Source: Planctomycetales bacterium 10988 (GTDB lineage: Bacteria > Planctomycetota > Planctomycetia > Pirellulales > Pb10988). From it: a stretch of 64,000 nucleotides of DNA. The notes beneath the pieces were generated by a model that was not told the origin of the DNA, searched no databases, and saw nothing but the letters and a program-made list of their open reading frames with translations. The stretch spans positions 3,872,709-3,936,708 of the forward strand of contig CP043547.1 of NCBI GenBank assembly GCA_009664345.1, given 5' to 3'. Shown piece after piece: positions 47,301-50,777 of the stretch. The translations under genes were made by a program, and so were the position numbers. The stretch's first letter is position 1, and the number at the start of each line of letters is the position of its first letter.

Positions 47301-48935
47301 CTCAATCGGATTGGTTCCTTGCTTAGTACCGATTCACAGTTCTCTGAGAATGAAGATTCTGGGCTGGAAGTGAATGAAGTCGCCGGACCTGTGACCCTGT
47401 TGCGAACGGACCTTCTTCAAAACACCGGGGCCGCGATGAATCTCTTCGGAGCGGGCGACGTTGCCCTGGAACTGGTGAATGCTACCGGCAATGGCAACGG
47501 GGCCAGCTTCCAACAAATCGCCTCCTTCTCCGCGATCAATAGTGATTTCTTGCAAAATGGTGGCACGGGCTTGGTCGTGCAAGATGTCTTCGGCAACGTT
47601 GAACTCTTGCGAACGAACTTCGTGGAGAACATCGGACTTGGCTTCCAAATTCAGAGGGCGGAAGACGTCGCCCTCGAACTTGTGCAAGCTTTGAAGAACT
47701 CGCAAAACGGCGGCCTTGTGGAAGAGGTCTTCTCTTTCACTTCGGTCGATGGCAGCCACTCCGGCAACCTGCGGCATGGCTTGGAAGTCCGGGGCGTCGA
47801 GACTTCGGTGGAACTGACTCGGGACGATCTCCTTGAAAATGCCGAGACCGGCTTGCAGGTCGTCGCCGCGTCGGAACTCTCGCTGACGGATGTGACCTTC
47901 TTGCTCAATGGGATCGTCGGCAGTGACCTCGCCTCGATCGGCGTCTTCAACTATACCCCGACGACCGGCATGGCCGACGATGTCTTGATCATCGAGCGTG
48001 GCACCTTGAACCACTCTCGTGATGGCATCGCGTTGGATACGATGTTCTTCGATTCGATCAGCACGCTCAATCTCTTCTCCGAAGCTGGCGAAGACGACGT
48101 GACGATCCTGCCGAATATCCAAACGACGTTCAACCTCGATCTGCAAGATCAATACGATCGCCTAGAAGTTGAGATCGGCGACACGACGCTGGATAGCATT
48201 GGCCTCTTTGCCCCGAACGCCGGTTCGCTGACGTTCACTTCGGGGCATCAAGCGATCAACTTCCGCAACGTGGAAGAGTTCGTGATGAGTGCCCCGTTTG
48301 GTACGAATTTGGTTCAGATGCTTCTTGGCCTTGATATCTTCTTCCCGAATACCGAGGTCGATGTCCAGTCGCCGGTTCCGACGGCAACGTTCATCTTCTC
48401 GACGACGACCGAAAATTCTTCATCCGAAGAAGCCAATGGCGATGACGAGCCGGGCTATGGAAACTCGCTGCCAGGTTTTGAATTCCAACTGGTGGCCAAA
48501 TCTTCCGGGGGAAGTTGGAACCTCGGCATCAAGATTTATCTCGATGGGGATCAGATTCGTCTGGCCACCCGAACGATTCGTGCCTGGCTGCGGGCCTTAC
48601 CGCCGGGTGAATATTCGATCGAGGTCAAGTTGCCCGGCCAGCAAGAAATCGAGCCGGTTTCGGAACGGGCGAAGTTGTCTTTCTCGAAGCGAGGGGAATT
48701 TGGTGGGGATCGAAATGTCAATCGGATCATTCGACAGCTGCGAGTGATGATCCGCGGCATGCTCGAAGCTCAACGGCGGGAAGCTGATGAAGCGAACGAG
48801 CCGAAGACCGCGGATTCTGAAGAAGCCTCGCCGGAAGCGAACTCGACTGAATCGGCCTTCGCGGCGGCTGGACTGCTGGGCCTTGTCCTCCCTTTCTTGC
48901 GTCGCAAGAAGAATGGCAACACCGAACTGAACTAG
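23346..48935 (+). CDS. Giant modular surface/adhesin protein (about 8529 aa)
   Basis: One uninterrupted frame of 25.6 kb. ATG 23346 is preferred over the frame's first ATG (23262) because MIRNLLSVVQRHLRSQ plus the LEPR-XLL-like motif LACEKLEHRIVLA (residues about 27-39) is the usual start of such proteins. Order (residues from 23346): DUF4347 (86-252); about eight 90-aa beta repeats (713-1370); leukotoxin/filamentous-adhesin-like repeats (1379-4072); further beta-helical and RTX-like segments; a glycine-rich block (5309-5639); a YVTN-like propeller (5898-6220); PKD-type domains (6407-7172); a beta-helix of about 23-residue rungs (7312-8194); and a hydrophobic tail AFAAAGLLGLVLPF followed by RRKK. 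It is probably exported and cell-surface attached, with adhesive or biofilm roles by family analogy. No catalytic domain was recognised. I noticed only three Cys codons. Confidence 0.88.
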   Translation: MIRNLLSVVQRHLRSQAYQKTQSVTLACEKLEHRIVLATTSGLELVDFPPLENEAIPEARASSLLTDSSTNETSFVRESQVGEAQGTTLLFVDESIQDFETLLPEIPSDIEVVVLQSSRDGIEQMSEVLAAHENVTSVHILSHASPGALSLGGTLLTEANVNEYADQLARWSESLAEGADLLIYGCNLAEGEWGVEFVQRMSSTIGADVAASNDLTGSSRLGGDWDLEVQTGSIESDFLFRASDFDNYAHTLGITQTGDVVTVTGTNSADELIISSRGSDGDFTLEGISGAGDYNDVNHIVFLGLDGDDKISFDDNVKGFDGSSLDFTIDGGQGDLSIVGLASISFTGSVITNGGNLSVAALGDTIHIDDNTLISTRAVPGVNYDLDVSTANSGKIVMEAKDIRIDSGAQLFSHVEPGSSFSAGDITIKVSDTSITSAFNLLLVANYANNVASIDIDNALIKGKDISIKAEAKDLTLSDAIPKWATNQIVGPLSGLATDALSAAIPIPASVNVRAGEATIDLTNSAIDSSGNVEILTDVKVDATTKAISLKTPGSGAIMSALTSLSVAYSQAFATAKINVGGTAADRTEIFAAGDVDIKSNVKNTGDAKARTTGNISVTAPADPKASGGSIAVTNTRTTIHTILDQHTYVQSGGNINVHSTGEIKSKSGSGVAIYVDGLAAFGLGLTFDDVDIRAELHGTAIATGSSTDKTFGTAEVNGANDTITITGHGFETGDVITYHANGGTAIGGLVDGAEYVVRVVDENTIKLQIEENIDLENEETDDTSTQTLSRQNALDFDSSNASIVDINSDILTIAGHIFQTGDKIEYLLATDDDSVIGGLLDQGAYYAVVVDSNRIRLAETKEKALASDYIDLTSLGVGLHVLGFTEPAKSFNPKNNVDAGADTITLANHGYADGDAVFYFTDQTKSKTVANIKTTTFEPTAIADGGAIDFTNNFIRATGHSLQTGQEVTYLVSGDPLVTSTGTLVGGQTYFAIRIDADTFQLAGTIADASAGTAIDLTGAGTGDLHGIETAYWVETFEAGRDVPIVDLTNNTIEIASHGLSTNDRVIYNASGGTAIGGLTTETEYFIIAVDADHLQLSLTENGTAIDLTSRGSLGSGFHLLSVAKSLSFDAAGAVVNLASNTFTFSDHGLETGDVLTYDAKGGTAIEGLETGTSYFVIVVDANTFRLAASFTDSQDGTAIDLTTAGSGTQELLGFGDRLVTFDPTMQLPVTLNTDRITILGHQFRTGEQVTYLNGGGTSMGGLTNGTDYFVIVIDENTIELATTEANAVAGIRLDLTSRGTGLSHGFQRDAYLLVGDTEIRGLTNGELYFVTVIDANTIRLSEDFTTAFAIDLDPTGASAMGHSFEVVQGAGVKVYSYLKADNRVKTSVGLGTEPSIKDLLTKGEMLTSATRIKEVLKVKSKDAFTGGGTEKNSLFIVSGGVAYQQYTHDVIAKIGGTAEVKATGDIVVQAEVSQKNQVSVEGKVSADKGSKKFAAAAAVGVAEYNNNVQAIVEGHVKLDATGKIDVLASLEYPLLVEPIDLIPFASIIREENKDNAEGVIKDLGQFLNGKLGLDQILNVWSWAKGKAPEAEVTISGSVAVTDYENTVVATIGDEAVLNEDIAYRNNDQSVNVDALLMMEIVDVSGVLTIDLHDKGAVKAYRKKGKAGAYKEMFNFFGNQAATFGFGGSVLVQLIDNTTIASVGKNARITTGINGGLNVSAKEDIASFEFAQAGGDSGKVGISGSFAVINHTSTVHAFIESGVQYQGGSVHIISDNQLRHITIAGAVQSAKTAGVGVSGTIVEVERDTQAYIGAERDENLLMGSSGSDFQVVGDTIVRANSGGALWSFSIAGAIVSQVPTKAEPEAANAGDAPANGDAGNQGFTGFGVAGDVSIHTITDKTKAYINDEGTFILTGGGDLEIDTDNKTTIYSASGAVAKSTQVAGSTAALAGSFSKNVLDITTQSFVIAATIQADNVSITADQDRFMIAVSAGGSGALAQKGYAVAGSVSLNKITTITEAFLDGAYVAAARDITLRSEDGSELVAIGGGIAIGGSLGFGVAVGINELSSTTRSFIVDTYRRPQLQHGETLGLYATNNVGIRTGALSIGASVNGSTGIAGTVSINLLTTVVEASMQGVFQPADQGSIELDADDNAVITAIAGAGAGGGGGFGAAVSYNDINGSVKAFVHDSLLDLTGSLTITASENADIQSVAASVTGGTKSTTIAASVTVNEIDNDTEAYIDSNSVITAHGHVTLDASDHSTIVSIAGEVAITTTATSIGGASAANTIDNTVKAYILDSTVTTTINGNVEVKALEKVNVVTVSAGGNGAKEVAAGGSVSVILIDILTRARIDGTSVVSADGSVHVSALSEMLMTSVSGQVNIAGKTAFGLSNSTTIVDSVVHAFLGSGVTVDGKGDSAVTAYTGKKNGDDYQTESLRGVIVRSISLEDIDTTAAGGSGAGKAGIAGSASAAEINLTTTAEIRSGASVNTVLTNPHSEQTVSVLASDRSTLIGVGGAAAYGASGGVGAGIDVILLTKNTQATVGEGVTINAASNILVQAFSDENVTSVSASAGVGGSSLNIAGSVGVSTFSITTKAFVASSSGNVTIFTAGGSIVVAADEHLELDQIAGTAAIGGGAGIGGAVLVPIVSKTTHAYVGQDAVLDAKANQAAVTTKTGEFSITFSTNDTDEGEVTPSDIDNSDATDPALSQQRVSTPGTRLFRGVAITATNADDIEAFAIGVAGSDKAAVQISGTVHFMENSTKAFIDNNAAVNQDRIGVGADQSVLVAAGNDFYHTGVAGGAAISLTSFAATPGASVNNVSNTTLAYIGDGAAVTATDDVEVLAHSVEDILLIAASVAGSKTVSVAGSVVVVEIDNATQAYIGASATINAGGNVLVSATDLTDVDIISGAVGIGITGGGLGAGIGVTSILKDTKAYIGQSATVDAYGNSGSASTFDGTLDGNGNFGTVGGINGVIVSALSRENVLTIAASGAGGKFGGVAGAISFETIDSDTQAFIAAGALINTDGAGASATQDVYVVAINDVVIHAIDGSIAGSLGGSIAGSIDVGMVWNDTTAYITGSDVRARRDVEVTSLANRDILSVSASAGAGTVGISASISLWALTGNLQSSYTVDGNSDNLLQADDSGNTTQSFIDDEKRVSLVTTALGGYSSSGSNNSSQVQSSANNSSSSVSSGVSNNIATSAVTSNVNGGARNVPQGTSAFIGANAMVTANRHVNVTAEERLEFDVHVGQIAAGKVGFGGSIAAAMIDSNVEAFIDNAAIVNANDDINVYAGLDENLEGYAYGGQFGAIAALGAQVVLLYDNGTQLAYLSDSVQIYQADDILIKAEANRSITAIAANASFAGKVAIGVGAVFVDVGGATKATVGTNVQIGQQAGLSVDSLTVMAYSSINVNADAYAGAGGVFVGGSGALSFVTIDTNVVASIDSRSFITVDEGVAVKAISLNNADVDTVGFAGSGALAVGVSYGKAEITPTIRAFIGQSTSSGDGAVQANSIHVAAYHNYNEDGSLANNEADVLSIAPAGALGAAGVGAISEATVAATVEAYVGQNMILTTTNDITVETQVNDDAQAESGGIAIAGVLSVGVVLATAVVNGTTNTFFRGKVASSRNVNVKSSTRHDVDAFTTAVTGGIFTGSGSVATAEVTPSIHTYLGGSAEINASGSVTVTTLSDTSSQADALGINAGGLNIGKSIAEAKVKPALNTYVGDGAEVTAGSITVQAFHNYNSDGTKLDRSADAYATAASGSLIGVDGAEATAIMAASLNTYVGNGASLTTTSGDLVVKALSHNKAKADATGKSGNVVGVGKVRSYAKVTDSLNHVYVEGSAELDADQNLTLYAFTYNDTEADARGASGALIDISSGESEATTTDQTKVTVQTGADLTARNLLKLEAVSEAKSYTDSDVDNGGLGANTTADATTKITLTTTTTVQGATFRASEIDLLARVSRIDASAKADSDADAAGADSDATAITTINSTTAVNIEADADLTGIHDFDIKSRHENLSIRSEADAETDGVGGDSDATSTTTANTNSNVSAVPSADLTTRDLYVEAMTQANPTVSADADKHGALIDTGSENQDAYPNHSREISFDATVHLPGASPVLEIAADGSVVEQTDVTFTQDGSNIYVDPIRNTGALGGHVEFAIPSTTPTNGTAVITGAPDIVFETGFESVRIINHSNKILHIPDITVQNTTGQLSQNITVNVANSSGFSYTVLTDPGDTPILVQATGTGDICINGFVDNPYGSVLATAQGGDILQENSTSKVKAIDIDYRTVAGGIGSSALPMRIQSTTFSASAQNDIHIDQISGNLNVASVTSTAGSVYLTADGSIFDGSGNGDAEVTGLLISLTAENGSIGAAANALEIDTTSGTGSLIATAQQGITITEVSDELNVQTVTAFTGDITLAVQEAIAMGQDLWMAAGTTIRAFAGAVTLSAGDDVTLATGSSIQAFGAITISGDSGDLDTGVGAIIQLQGTIQGSTLDINTAEDDDTVSLVRNATGMTTTIQTMGGGDLIRLGSQATAASNTGGTLNQFAAGILIDGGTGDDRLELDDSGETQINSGMLTNQTVTGFGLSSAGLSYSQIENFDLFLGSNQDTLTVQSTQYGTVTTVEMGAGNDQVNVGNSSLQVNQISGLLDIKGGLGTDDLALLDSGDTAANSGKLDHRRITGLGMGPVDEADSLGIFYETFEALAVTLGSGDDIFVVAGVDTEATIWAGAGSDMVTIEEDHTRLVENLHLRAESGVNDLLVYNTTIKSDLTLSALNGYGMIMDTGMSGEVDYLSFNSVVVDLSDVLSGDDVVVEHTVAPLLLKTNAGDDQIQVETTSHVVGIELGDGSDEVTVFDATQRIGIQGSATGTDRLIVDRQTETAPVTGGWLQDGLLQNVTSGTIEFWNLEFVEVLFGTGNDVLGVSLTQAGTQYTFDGGDGDELFTVYDLADITNIAGNEGEDTATVVIPTFPLPNQFTNLSLDIETLVVDNRANTTQAVAWSLVDEQLKARPIPGSAMTDVLSTEGAERARILGGTQSDTLEIVTTTSSNVEGTINGNSVELRTGLVVLDPTGFNTFTHYDAVMGFDNIADGDTSITEDDLTLSTDGNFLREDSISPAIKATSGSETFTLVSEHGNAVALYSMQLAAASGSHTVVFTGITLNGEEVSQSFTIQGGIGFQQIDFSAAFTGLKSISWTAGAVWYDNVVAVDMLTAGSPNTASGVPATSALSTTMTIDTWNGRINGQGNGGSFNGTTFYVQNLGSIIRFIFMGDLYLPDDSQVSMVDTSSTRAIQFHVLNDAVIGENVTFNVAASGVNAGAGGTDGGYSSYANGGWGGYGGSGGGVNNNYGDGGGGGGAPYGGGHDGQPGTAGYDGNWGGDGYTGAQGAGAGSNSSLGAVGGAGGTGGAPGESTYLGLMVVSYPPYLVIGEIGTGRSAGRYGSGGSAGAKNGGAGGQGGDGYDGADGGQGNPGGGGGNSGSGLDISAGGGGGQGGQGAGGGGGGGAGGGGAGGGGKGGRAGLFSSGPRGGHGGGGDYGGSGGYGGKGGVGGAGGGGGGALEIHALGEIVIEEMSRLLASGGDGATGATGGTGDDGNIGGKRAGGQDGSGDDFTFFTTSSGGGGGGGNGGDGGDGGDGGQGGQGGGGAGGTIKLFGSVVDASGATIDTAGGDGATNSQHGANGRFIFGTNTSGGTVDPAKQLGTNTETFAGPTDTNSYLSGSPDTPFIAGLQGGAEVFGLLKNVNWASLLSSVPDDALAALLRLEVGPGDYADDYVGYDMLLFVNLTDRALDDPELGIATGSSQSTATIDLKTGGLSKVTQVGSAFVRVSGTGNLDNLQALGVGQIWATLIPDGTVRVNAKVSDNLPGISGTIKNLSNVTFIDANGVVDYIRADKPDLNVDPELSGFQDIAYSPDAQQIYAVSASQDALIVINAADMSQRQLLKDGFDNVDGLAGATEVVVSEDGANVYVVAAGEGEISIFTRDQANGNLTYVDTIAVAGVQSLTVDGNLLFAVGTNGITEISRISHTITQATTMPGGNGQLSFAEVSHDHSLIFVVSEANDKLLVLDANDFSLLQEFYGEAFGLNGASSVAVTSDDAFVYVTGKDGNTLSIYQRSGNSLTYLQTIQNGVAGVRGLAQATDVVFTPDEQYVLVAGQESHAIAVFERDPTTGLLIFVQVLRNNIGGTNGLFAPTAIAVNVTTSKILVSSFGDNSIQGGIVTFDNLGFGSTIPEPDSLLTEFENIEALTVQTAGGEDIITLQNAPSSEVASTTIITGSSNDIVVLQDQSVVTVVETNDGDDLVQIRSETESVDTTIDTGADSDTINVELVGDFSTTTINTGSEADLIRVSGGSLPYFAEIQINGQTPTGTGIGDTLLFDPEDPTPDTRNYLPTVPTTPSGTLGVIGKGSVDYQDIEIVRVIAAPLIEFEQIPYIIREGEGLLLEVDVEALGSTGQLSGDILWDLDGDGRFGEAFGSVIQLTWAQVRDFGMGDNGVYQIGVQATNEDGFTTEEFASVTVLNTPPTLTVSGPSTVWVETDFQIDFEGSDPGTDRIYEWRIDWGDGNNGVYGSGEASAIHQYDRPGNFSVVVTAVDEDGSTVANPHSVQVLVDVSQVDAGGPYTIAEGESLDLVATAVGTPTGYAWDLNNDGNFGDATGLAPTLTWADLQSLIPAINDSGTYSVSVKVSYTGISPVVSTPVSLTVQNTAPTATFTNSGPILEGTTASVSFSNMFDISDADMAARFTYSYDFDNDGTIDLASVSQSTATVPANLTTDDGELTVRGIIFDQDGGSTEYFTTIEIQKTAPTLNIHGAVSIGEGTDYTLTLSATDQGDDTISQWFVDWGDGAANTFDGPSQVLTHQFGDDGMRTISIKAIDEDGFYLGSQVVSVTNATPTLTNLNATTINEGGTTQLTGTIEDLGALDSFTLDIDWGDGNTESIEFAAGTTDFELTHKYLDNDATQISLTVTDDDLASSNAQTSITIHNVDPTVLLGVDQLLIREGDTVTLFGQIADVGTLDTHTVTVDWKDGTISNAIVDQATGQFSISHLYQDDDPSGSAEDIVSISVTVTDDDLGSVTETADLMIENLEPNLGEYYSDAPAGTAALSLTDVTIDATFEDIGLLDTFTASIDWGDGQQTLGTVAYNNVTGEGTITGVHQYAHGGVYDVTLTLTDDDTEFDQKTITVYVIDVTLTGDQLSITGTEFADELNLVHGPSGELEVESKGRFRRFNPADVSSLVLDLRSGDDDLFIDTSLSVDTATVATGEGNDLIELEGTQPGAWGSLALSGGLGDDTITGKAMDFTGTFSVDGGEGSDTLSVIDLDVTGATGDGFVATSLDSVELTDATLVGNSGIGLKITEVSVVTVEQVDSTGNGTGASIQSIDTLEINDSAFTGSTLNGVTIQDVMGTVDLTDIDILSNQGTGLHLNGTGVVTLETMRIEENGTGAQLDQLTSLSISDVTFSKSTFGNGLTIDQVIGSVMLGQVDLLDNQGIGLQVTNTGAVTLNEVNVDGNGSGATISSVSSVEITDASFSENIGSGLSINQVTGDVTLTEIVASINENVGLEINDAQTTTLTNFQANENGSGASLNQLDSLSIADASFSKSTFGNGLAINGVTNSVELLQVDLLENQGTGLQLNNISGIVSLEEVQADENAIGAALTELASLELSQSSFSQNNESGLLINRVSGDLEFIEVDIDGNGSLGLEVTSASEVTLNEVTVDGNGTGAILSQLDSLSVTEASFSKSTFGNGLSVSQVSGEVMLSVVDMNENAGTGLQLSEVGPISLSEVEANQNTTGATISQVASVEIQEASFSENEGAGLSISQAGVVDLGQIVIQENGELGLLVSQSGDVTLEEATVSDNSQGATINQASSIDITNSEFSGNDGAGLTLNQIGGDVDLLRTNMNGNEGAGLQLSGAMDVSFDTVEVHLNESGATLNQLQSFTAIDSEFSDNDQTGLTINQSAGAISLDEVEAVGNGGSGVEISDAGSVAFNLLQAVQNGNRGVSLNRIGSLLSTDSQFSENEDSGLEVNEVAGPVTLLRTDLLQNTGAAMNLFGAGDVALELVNATGNGNGASFQQIASFSAINSDFLQNGGTGLVVQDVFGNVELLRTNFVENIGLGFQIQRAEDVALELVQALKNSQNGGLVEEVFSFTSVDGSHSGNLRHGLEVRGVETSVELTRDDLLENAETGLQVVAASELSLTDVTFLLNGIVGSDLASIGVFNYTPTTGMADDVLIIERGTLNHSRDGIALDTMFFDSISTLNLFSEAGEDDVTILPNIQTTFNLDLQDQYDRLEVEIGDTTLDSIGLFAPNAGSLTFTSGHQAINFRNVEEFVMSAPFGTNLVQMLLGLDIFFPNTEVDVQSPVPTATFIFSTTTENSSSEEANGDDEPGYGNSLPGFEFQLVAKSSGGSWNLGIKIYLDGDQIRLATRTIRAWLRALPPGEYSIEVKLPGQQEIEPVSERAKLSFSKRGEFGGDRNVNRIIRQLRVMIRGMLEAQRREADEANEPKTADSEEASPEANSTESAFAAAGLLGLVLPFLRRKKNGNTELN
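23601..24102 (+). other. DUF4347 domain of the giant protein
   Basis: Residues about 86-252 contain LLFVDESIQDFETLL, SVHILSHASPGALSLGG, DLLIYGCNLAEGEWGVEF and GADVAASNDLTG, the recognisable DUF4347 pattern. This domain is common at the N-terminus of very large bacterial surface proteins. A caspase-like fold with His and Cys at the SHAS and GCN positions has been noted for similar sequences, so a protease-like role is conceivable but unproven. Confidence 0.8.
25483..27455 (+). repeat. Array of about eight 90-residue beta repeats in the giant protein
   Basis: The unit contains ITxxGHGFxTGDxVTY, GGTAIGGLxxGTxYFVI and VVDANTIRLA. Cores begin near 25521, 25784, 26063, 26218, 26511, 26781 and 27062, with a degenerate last copy near 27290. 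Period is about 263-293 bp apart from one short interval. Copies 3 and 8 look partial. Confidence 0.8.
27480..35560 (+). repeat. Filamentous-adhesin-like repeat region of the giant protein
   Basis: About 2700 residues are built from degenerate units of roughly 55-75 residues alternating TxAYIxxGAxVxAxGDVxVxA with AGSxGxxGxAGSVSVNxI. The pattern resembles leukotoxin LktA-type filamentous adhesins and predicts stacked beta-solenoid rungs. In the last part (34.5-35.6 kb) units become Asp/Ala/Thr-rich (DADAAGADSDATAITT). Confidence 0.65.
39269..40262 (+). repeat. Glycine-rich block of the giant protein
   Basis: About 331 codons encode more than half Gly, as GGxGG, GGDGG and GAGG runs, broken once near 40000-40080 by a hydrophobic segment. 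At DNA level it is a GGYGGY-type low-complexity tract. Such blocks may form glycine-helix bundles or flexible spacers. Confidence 0.85.
41037..42005 (+). other. YVTN/lactonase-like propeller in the giant protein
   Basis: About six blades repeat the pattern SPDAQQIYAVSASQDALIVI, SEDGANVYVVAAGEGEISIF, TSDDAFVYVTGKDGNTLSIY and TPDEQYVLVAGQESHAIAVF. It probably acts as an interaction module; no active site is visible. Confidence 0.75.
42565..44860 (+). repeat. PKD-type domain array in the giant protein
   Basis: Six to seven immunoglobulin-like domains carry the PKD signature WxIDWGDG...HxYxxxGxYxVxVTVTDDDG (for example YEWRIDWGDGNNGVYGSG, then FTLDIDWGDGN, then FTASIDWGDGQ). They are usually extracellular spacer or binding domains. 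Confidence 0.85.
45280..47925 (+). repeat. Beta-helix repeat region with about 420-bp super-repeats
   Basis: About 880 residues are made of rungs of roughly 23 residues (VxLxEVxxxxNxGTGLQLxxx). Within the first half a larger period is visible: SFSKSTFGNGL-type segments recur at 45671, 46088 and 46508, spaced 417 and 420 bp, that is every six rungs. This indicates duplication of whole blocks. Confidence 0.75.
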
Positions 48936-48951
48936 GTCATCCAATAATAAA

Positions 48952-48989
48952 GAGCAAGTCACCGCTTTTCATCAGGCCGTGACTTGCTC
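48952..48989. terminator. Hairpin between convergent giant and esterase genes
   Basis: GAGCAAGTCAC (48952-48962) pairs perfectly with GTGACTTGCTC (48979-48989). Neither side has a long T run, so it may be a Rho-assisted or bidirectional terminator. Confidence 0.6.
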
Positions 48990-49013
48990 CTGCGACAGAT
49001 TTTCGAATGGAAA

Positions 49014-50777
49014 CTATTGATCTTTGCCGGTCGTTTGCCACTGAACGCGGGGGCGAACGCCTTCGGCTTTGATCTTCCGCTTGAAGACTTTATCCATCGT
49101 CGTTACATACAGCGTGTCGAAATTCTCGCCACCGATGACCACATTGGCGAGCCAGTCGTCTTGCGGTTTGGTGATAATAAAATGGACCGAACCGCTGGTG
49201 GTGCAGACTTGCAGGCCGTAATCGCTGGTGACATAGAGGCGGCCTTGCTGATCGAAGGTCATCCCATCGGCGGAGCTTTTCGTTTGGCCGAATCGTAGCT
49301 CCAACGGAATGAGGGCCTGACGATTGGCGAGGGTGCCGTCGGCCTGCACTTGGAAAGCATAGACGAACTGCCCGTCGGTATCGGCGACGTAGAGATGACT
49401 GAGGTCCGGCGAGAAGACGAGTCCGTTGGTTTTCTCGATTCCCTCATCGACGGCCTCGGGCTTTTGACCAGGACGCAAAAGATAAATCGTTTTGTTGCTC
49501 GGGCTGGTGAAGTAAATGCCGTGCTTTCCTAAGGCCAGGTCATTGCAGCGAACGCCTTCGGCCAAGACTTCTTTGTGCCCATCGGGATCGAAGGCGACGA
49601 TCTGCCGGGTACGATTGCAACAGCCATACAGGCGGCCATCGCCACCGAACATCAACCCGCTGGCGTGGCCGGAGTCGTCGGTGAAGAGCGTGACTTTGTC
49701 ATCGAGGCCGATCTTGAAAATCTTAGCGGCAGGGACATCGACAAAGAAAACTTCCCCTTGAGCATTCACGGCGGGGCCCTCGGTGAACTGATGGCCGCTG
49801 CTCACTTCTTGCCACTCTTCGCCGGGGATGAGAACATCGGTGCGGCGTTCGGGGGCTTGCGGGGTTTTGATCGGTTCGGGATATCCTTCCCATAGCCAAC
49901 GCATCACCTCGGGCATGATGGCGGCGGCATGTTTGCTACTGTGTCCACCTTCGCCCCAACTATGATTCACTTCATAACCGGCCCACTCCAACGCGGCGAG
50001 CATCTGCTGATTCGCTTGCCACCAGCTTCCGGAATAAAGGTTCAGATCGGTCGAGCCATCTTGCAGAAAGACGCGGATTGGTTTCGTTTCGTGTTTGCGA
50101 ATCATGGTCGGGAAGCTATGGCCGCCACGAATATTCACAAAGGTGCCAATCGTACTCAGCACGCGGCGAAACTCATCGGGGCGTTCCCAAGCGACATTGA
50201 ACGCACAAATCGCCCCGGAGCTGGCCCCGGCAATCGCTCGATCGTTGGGGTCGTCGCTGAGATGATATTTCTTCGAGACTTCCGGCATGATCTCTTCGAG
50301 CAAGAACCGGGCATATTGATCACCGAGCGAATCGTATTCGAAACTGCGATTCGAACGCGGCTTGCCCTTAGGATTCACGGAAGGAACCTCGCCGGGATTG
50401 ATGAAGATGCCGATCGTCACCGGCATGGCCTTTTGATGGATGAGGTTATCCATCACTGTGGTGAGATTCCAACCCTTGGAACGCTTGAGGCCGTCTTGCA
50501 CGACCATCACGCAGGCAGGCTCTTCCTTGTCATATTGAGCAGGCACATAGAGCCAATAATCGCGAACGGTGCCGGGAAAGATTTCACTCTTCCAAGTGAA
50601 CGGGCCGAGGATTTCGCCTTGGGGAACGCCTTCTTGAACTTGCGAATCGGGATGAATTTCGTAAGCTTCTTCCGCTTGAGCCGGGGCGGCGATCATTACC
50701 AAACCGAGCAAACAACCAGACAACAACCAGCTTGAGGCGGTCTTCCAATCAATAGAAAAACACGAAGAACGGTGCAT
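49014..50777 (-). CDS. Secreted esterase (EsD family) fused to SMP-30/gluconolactonase-like propeller
   Basis: This 587-residue two-domain exported protein starts at ATG 50777, which has AAAGGA about 8 nt upstream; the frame is open a further 12 codons. A signal peptide ends near PAQAEE. Residues about 35-310 form an alpha/beta-hydrolase of the esterase-D type with the nucleophile motif GASSGA (Ser near residue 182) and a late GEGGHSSKHA that supplies the His. Residues about 320-587 are an SMP-30/gluconolactonase-like propeller (FTEGPAVNAQGEVFFVDVP, then EKTNGLVFSPDLSHLYVADT). A role in deacylating and then processing carbohydrate-derived lactones or esters is plausible but inferred. Confidence 0.88.
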   Translation of the reverse strand: MHRSSCFSIDWKTASSWLLSGCLLGLVMIAAPAQAEEAYEIHPDSQVQEGVPQGEILGPFTWKSEIFPGTVRDYWLYVPAQYDKEEPACVMVVQDGLKRSKGWNLTTVMDNLIHQKAMPVTIGIFINPGEVPSVNPKGKPRSNRSFEYDSLGDQYARFLLEEIMPEVSKKYHLSDDPNDRAIAGASSGAICAFNVAWERPDEFRRVLSTIGTFVNIRGGHSFPTMIRKHETKPIRVFLQDGSTDLNLYSGSWWQANQQMLAALEWAGYEVNHSWGEGGHSSKHAAAIMPEVMRWLWEGYPEPIKTPQAPERRTDVLIPGEEWQEVSSGHQFTEGPAVNAQGEVFFVDVPAAKIFKIGLDDKVTLFTDDSGHASGLMFGGDGRLYGCCNRTRQIVAFDPDGHKEVLAEGVRCNDLALGKHGIYFTSPSNKTIYLLRPGQKPEAVDEGIEKTNGLVFSPDLSHLYVADTDGQFVYAFQVQADGTLANRQALIPLELRFGQTKSSADGMTFDQQGRLYVTSDYGLQVCTTSGSVHFIITKPQDDWLANVVIGGENFDTLYVTTMDKVFKRKIKAEGVRPRVQWQTTGKDQ

